This document shows positions 6,512-9,105 of a DNA stretch of 9,105 nt, piece after piece. Origin of the DNA: an uncultured Sphingobacteriales bacterium (GTDB lineage Bacteria > Bacteroidota > Bacteroidia > Chitinophagales > Chitinophagaceae); assembly GCA_946887085.1 (NCBI GenBank), contig CAMPKG010000125.1:1-9105 (forward strand). The letters run 5' to 3'. Every line of letters starts with the position of its first letter. Position 1 is the first letter of the stretch. A model generated the notes under the pieces. That model worked only from the letters and a program-made list of their open reading frames with translations. It searched no databases and was not told the origin of the DNA. The translations under genes and the position numbers were made by a program.

Positions 6512-6542
6512 AATAGTGCCGGGTTGTATGCCCGGTACTATT
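6512..6542. terminator. Shared hairpin between convergent genes, overlapping the kinase stop codon
   Basis: TAGTGCCGGG (6514-6523) pairs with CCCGGTACTA (6531-6540) with one G-T wobble around a seven-base loop, and AA/TT pairs extend it to 6512-6542. It follows the TPR stop by about 20 bases. The stop codon of the minus-strand kinase (6538-6540) lies inside the right arm. The following T tracts are short and broken (TATTTGT), so it may be a weak terminator or a 3'-end stabiliser. Confidence 0.6.
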
Positions 6543-7392
6543 TGTATTGCCTGATGATGTTTGCTGCCGAGGAAATATAGTGCCCGCCGAAAAGTACGGC
6601 ATGTACCAGCAGCGAATACAACTGCGCCAGGCGGACACGCCCTTCCCAACCAGTTTGCAACGGGTATGCCGAATTATATGCATCATAAAACTTCCGGTCA
6701 AAACCGCCGAAAAGCAGGCTCATGCCTATATCCATTTCCCTATGACCATAGTATACTGAAGGATCGAAGATGGCTGCACAACCGTTTGACGTTGTCAAAA
6801 AATTACCACTCCACAAGTCGCCATGCAAAAGTGCAGGTGGTTCCTCAGGGAAAAGGTCAGAAAAAACCGCGCACAACGCTTCTGTATCGGTAACATCTTT
6901 TGGACTGAAACTCCCATTGTTATATAGTTGTTTCACCAGCGGCAATATGCGTTGTGCTGCATAGAATTCGGGCCATGAAGCACAGGCTTCATTCTTCTGT
7001 GGAAGACAGCCAATATAATTATCGCCATCGAACCCGAAATAGTTGGTGGACTCCTTATGCATTGCCGCCAGACCTGCTCCAAAATCCTCCCAGAAGCTTT
7101 TCACAGGGACACCTTTATCCAGCCACTCGATCAATAGATATTGTGTTTCACCCGTCACTCCGTTCTTTATCACTCGAGGCACTTTTAAGTTGGTATTTGT
7201 GAGCAGCGTATGGAGTCCTTTGGTCTCAGCTGCAAACATGTCGGGGAACTCCCTGGCATTGTTCAATTTCAGAAAGAACTTTTCCGTGGTGGTCGATATC
7301 TCGTAAGCCCTGTTGATGTCGCCCCCGCTTACTGCTTTGCTACCAGCGAAGTGCAAACCACAAGCCTCCGATATTTGCGCCAGCTCTTTCAT
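6538..7392 (-). CDS. Fructosamine/ketosamine-3-kinase family protein
   Basis: A 284-residue protein, full length for the FN3K/YniA family. The family phosphorylates the sugar attached to glycated amino groups so that the adduct falls off, repairing glycated proteins or metabolites in the cytoplasm. Visible motifs, in order: GGDIN (23-27) of the nucleotide loop, FFLK with Lys42, FPDMFAAE with Glu56, the catalytic loop HGDLWSGN with Asp192 and Asn197, and the metal-binding Asp210 in IFDPSVYYGHREMD. The C-terminal FGGFDRKFYDAY and LLVHAVLFGGHY are also typical. Everything needed for activity is present. The start follows the YdeI-like gene by 31 bases, suggesting co-transcription. Bacterial members act on varied ketosamines, so the exact substrate is open. 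Confidence 0.92.
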   Translation of the reverse strand: MKELAQISEACGLHFAGSKAVSGGDINRAYEISTTTEKFFLKLNNAREFPDMFAAETKGLHTLLTNTNLKVPRVIKNGVTGETQYLLIEWLDKGVPVKSFWEDFGAGLAAMHKESTNYFGFDGDNYIGCLPQKNEACASWPEFYAAQRILPLVKQLYNNGSFSPKDVTDTEALCAVFSDLFPEEPPALLHGDLWSGNFLTTSNGCAAIFDPSVYYGHREMDIGMSLLFGGFDRKFYDAYNSAYPLQTGWEGRVRLAQLYSLLVHAVLFGGHYISSAANIIRQYK

Positions 7393-7423
7393 TTCTGCTA
7401 TGTCGGATTATACGAAAATACCC

Positions 7424-7909
7424 TCACGGAATACGGGCATTACCCTCATTACTTTCGATCCTGGAAACCAGTTTATCAATATTACGCAACAACGTCTCTT
7501 CGGTCTTAATAAAGCTGAGATAACGCAATATCTCCTTGCGCCGAGACATACTTAATGCGTTGAATACTTTGGTGAGTTTTTTCTCACGCAATCTTTTCGC
7601 AAGGGCTGGTGGAATTGGGTACTCTTCTTCAAATATTTCCACATCCTGCTCTATCACAAACTTTGCCACATCGCCAACACCGGCTTTAGCCCCTTTGAGC
7701 ATCGGTATATTAGTAAACAACCGGTAGGGTGCATTCTTTACCGGCACCAGCGTAGTACGAAATGCAAAGCCATTGATGCTGCCTTTTACCTTGATATAGC
7801 CTTTTATTGCTTCGAGAGCAGCAGTGATCCTGACAGGCACGTCCACCGCGAAGTTGATGTCGGTTTTATAAATGTCTGCCTTGAAGGTATGTTTTGATGT
7901 TTTTTTCAC
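7424..7909 (-). CDS. DUF1905/YdeI-OmpD-associated family protein
   Basis: A 161-residue protein with two family regions. Residues 8-92 match the DUF1905 beta-barrel pattern: FKADIYKTDINFAVDVPV, then KVKGSINGFAFRTTLVP, and GVGDVAKFVIEQD. Residues 97-155 match the helical YdeI C-terminal region: PIPPALAKRL, VFNALSMSRRKEILRYL and TEETLLRNIDKLV. The molecular function of this family is not established, and the name YdeI comes from genetics in other bacteria. The start is GTG (7909), because the frame has no ATG until residue 70 and MKKTSKHTFKADI is a natural N-terminus. A nearby ATG at 7916 is out of frame. It lies 41 bases after the glycosyltransferase-like gene and 31 before the kinase, so all three may form an operon. 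Confidence 0.85.
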   Translation of the reverse strand: MKKTSKHTFKADIYKTDINFAVDVPVRITAALEAIKGYIKVKGSINGFAFRTTLVPVKNAPYRLFTNIPMLKGAKAGVGDVAKFVIEQDVEIFEEEYPIPPALAKRLREKKLTKVFNALSMSRRKEILRYLSFIKTEETLLRNIDKLVSRIESNEGNARIP

Positions 7910-7950
7910 GCAGCATTTTCTTACTTGGCAAATTCGGGATTTGTCAACAC

Positions 7951-9105
7951 CTACCTAAGCTTGGTGATTCGCAGGATTGTACTATTTAACACGTCGATAT
8001 TGTGTACACTATTCTCCCGCGGATATTTATAAGGTTTGGTTCTGAAATTTTCTATATAAAAATCCATTGGCTCACCTTCCGGAGTTAAAATAAAACGCCT
8101 TGCCTGTTGCGGGTCAAGAACTTGCAGATTGAAACCCAGTATCCACTTGTCATTAATGCGAATGCTGTCGCTGCCGCTATGAGCTAAAACCCATTCCAGG
8201 CCTGCTTTATTGCTGGCGCCCCAGTAGTCCAGTTCGTACTTTTTCTGCAGATAGTCCTGCTCATGCGATATGAAATAATTAAAATAGACTGACTGGAAAG
8301 GATGCGCGCGTATCATAAACCTGGCGATAAGAAGTACCTCAATAACACAAACAGTCCAGATCGCGACTCGCATTTTTTTTCTCTGCAGCAGCAAATGCAT
8401 ACAGTAGAGAACAAGGAATACAAACGCCGGATATATAAAATATAGGTGCCGCCAGTCGTCATACAGAACTGATTCAAGTTTAATGACGACAATAACCGGG
8501 CTTACAAAACAGATGAACAAGAACAGGAAGTACCGCTGATGAAAATCGGCAATAAATGCGCGGGGTGTATTTATCAAAGCAGCCAGCAATAATATTATTC
8601 CTGCAAAGCCGAACACCACCCATAGCTCCGGTGTGGTAAGGAAAAACCAGGTGGGTATATAGCTCCATGGAATGTGTTTTGCCTCGATCTCGCTACCTGC
8701 AAACCAAACATTACCAATCCACCTGAATTTTGAAAGACTTGCGTATGATTCAAGAATATTATTGACCGGATCGCCCCATAATGTAGGCCAGCAAACATAC
8801 AGAGCCGCAGCACTTCCGATCAATACCGTCAAAGGATTTAACAATGCCCGCCAGATATTTTTGCGCGCGCGGATCGCCTCTATCAGATCATACAGGAAAA
8901 GCAAAAATAATGGTCCAAGAATGATAATATTCATCAACCGTATACTTGCCGAATAGCCACATACCAGGCCAACCAGCAAAAACAACAGCGGACTTTTTCT
9001 CAAAAAAGCCCAATAGCTAAGCGCCAATGCAAGCATGAATGTTCCCATTGCAGGAACATCTTTAGAGTTAAAATAGGAATGCGCATATATTCTCGGGTGC
9101 ATTAC
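7951..9105 (-). CDS. GT39-like multi-spanning membrane glycosyltransferase, C-terminal part
   Basis: An incomplete gene: the frame is open to the right edge, so its N-terminus lies outside the window and the Met codon at 9102 is internal. The visible 384 residues contain about eight hydrophobic segments between residues 18 and 265, then a soluble tail of roughly 115 residues. This layout fits a GT-C fold glycosyltransferase of the PMT/GT39 or RgtA-like group, which uses polyprenyl-phosphate sugars at the outer face of the inner membrane. HPRIYAHSYFNSKDVP near the visible start and AHPFQSVYFNYF before the soluble tail resemble motifs I know from this group. The catalytic acidic motif normally lies in the first external loop, which is missing here, so activity cannot be judged. 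Acceptor and sugar are unknown. Confidence 0.75.
   Translation of the reverse strand, partial: VMHPRIYAHSYFNSKDVPAMGTFMLALALSYWAFLRKSPLLFLLVGLVCGYSASIRLMNIIILGPLFLLFLYDLIEAIRARKNIWRALLNPLTVLIGSAAALYVCWPTLWGDPVNNILESYASLSKFRWIGNVWFAGSEIEAKHIPWSYIPTWFFLTTPELWVVFGFAGIILLLAALINTPRAFIADFHQRYFLFLFICFVSPVIVVIKLESVLYDDWRHLYFIYPAFVFLVLYCMHLLLQRKKMRVAIWTVCVIEVLLIARFMIRAHPFQSVYFNYFISHEQDYLQKKYELDYWGASNKAGLEWVLAHSGSDSIRINDKWILGFNLQVLDPQQARRFILTPEGEPMDFYIENFRTKPYKYPRENSVHNIDVLNSTILRITKLR

Noticed and set aside
6291..6701. 136-codon minus-strand frame spanning the TPR and kinase gene ends
   Set aside because: It overlaps two genes with clear family motifs and the hairpin between them, and has no recognisable domain.
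1..9105. Search for a defence, phage or mobile-element system
   Set aside because: No integrase, transposase, toxin-antitoxin, nuclease-helicase, CRISPR repeat or inverted terminal repeats were seen. The beta-CASP protein is a common solitary chromosomal gene, not a defence marker.

Overview
The window looks like an ordinary chromosomal segment of a member of the Bacteroidota, probably close to Chitinophagaceae (inference). The grounds are a promoter of the TTTG / TAnnTTTG type, translation starts mostly without a clear Shine-Dalgarno sequence, a secreted protein with an ...ATA|Q signal-peptidase site, and a lipoprotein-like, Lys/Asp-rich repeat protein of a kind I associate with that family. 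There are no transposases, integrases, CRISPR arrays, tRNAs, rRNAs or phage genes. All calls come from reading motifs by eye; no database search was possible.

Layout. A terminator of an upstream gene (10-34) is followed by a two-gene plus-strand operon: a TetR-family repressor (107-667) and an overlapping alpha/beta hydrolase with an Asp nucleophile (645-1514). A perfect-consensus promoter and a palindromic TetR-type operator sit directly in front of it, so autoregulation is likely. Two bases beyond the hydrolase, on the minus strand, ends a beta-CASP metallo-beta-lactamase ribonuclease-like protein (1517-2923). Next come a plus-strand, highly charged repeat protein, probably a lipoprotein (3070-3675), and a bidirectional terminator (3695-3722). 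A convergent secreted LytM/M23 endopeptidase-like protein with five C-terminal repeats follows (3753-5519, minus).

A 471-base gap (5520-5990) separates the M23 gene from a divergent plus-strand TPR protein gene (5991-6491). The gap holds a possible 26-codon ORF and two mutually exclusive hairpins that resemble a leader or attenuator arrangement. After a shared terminator-like hairpin (6512-6542) the minus strand carries three closely spaced genes. In transcription order these are a GT39-like membrane glycosyltransferase (partial, running off the right edge), a DUF1905/YdeI-type small protein with a GTG start, and a fructosamine/ketosamine-3-kinase family protein.

How the genes work together. 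The only tight functional unit is the TetR-hydrolase pair, where the repressor probably senses a substrate or product of the hydrolase. The YdeI-kinase pair is probably co-transcribed, but a shared function is not evident. The remaining genes are independent housekeeping or envelope genes. I do not see a convincing new multi-gene system. The most interesting items are the promoter/operator that moves the TetR start, the hydrolase lacking the usual halide-binding residues, the two repeat proteins, and the possible leader region at 5822-5946.
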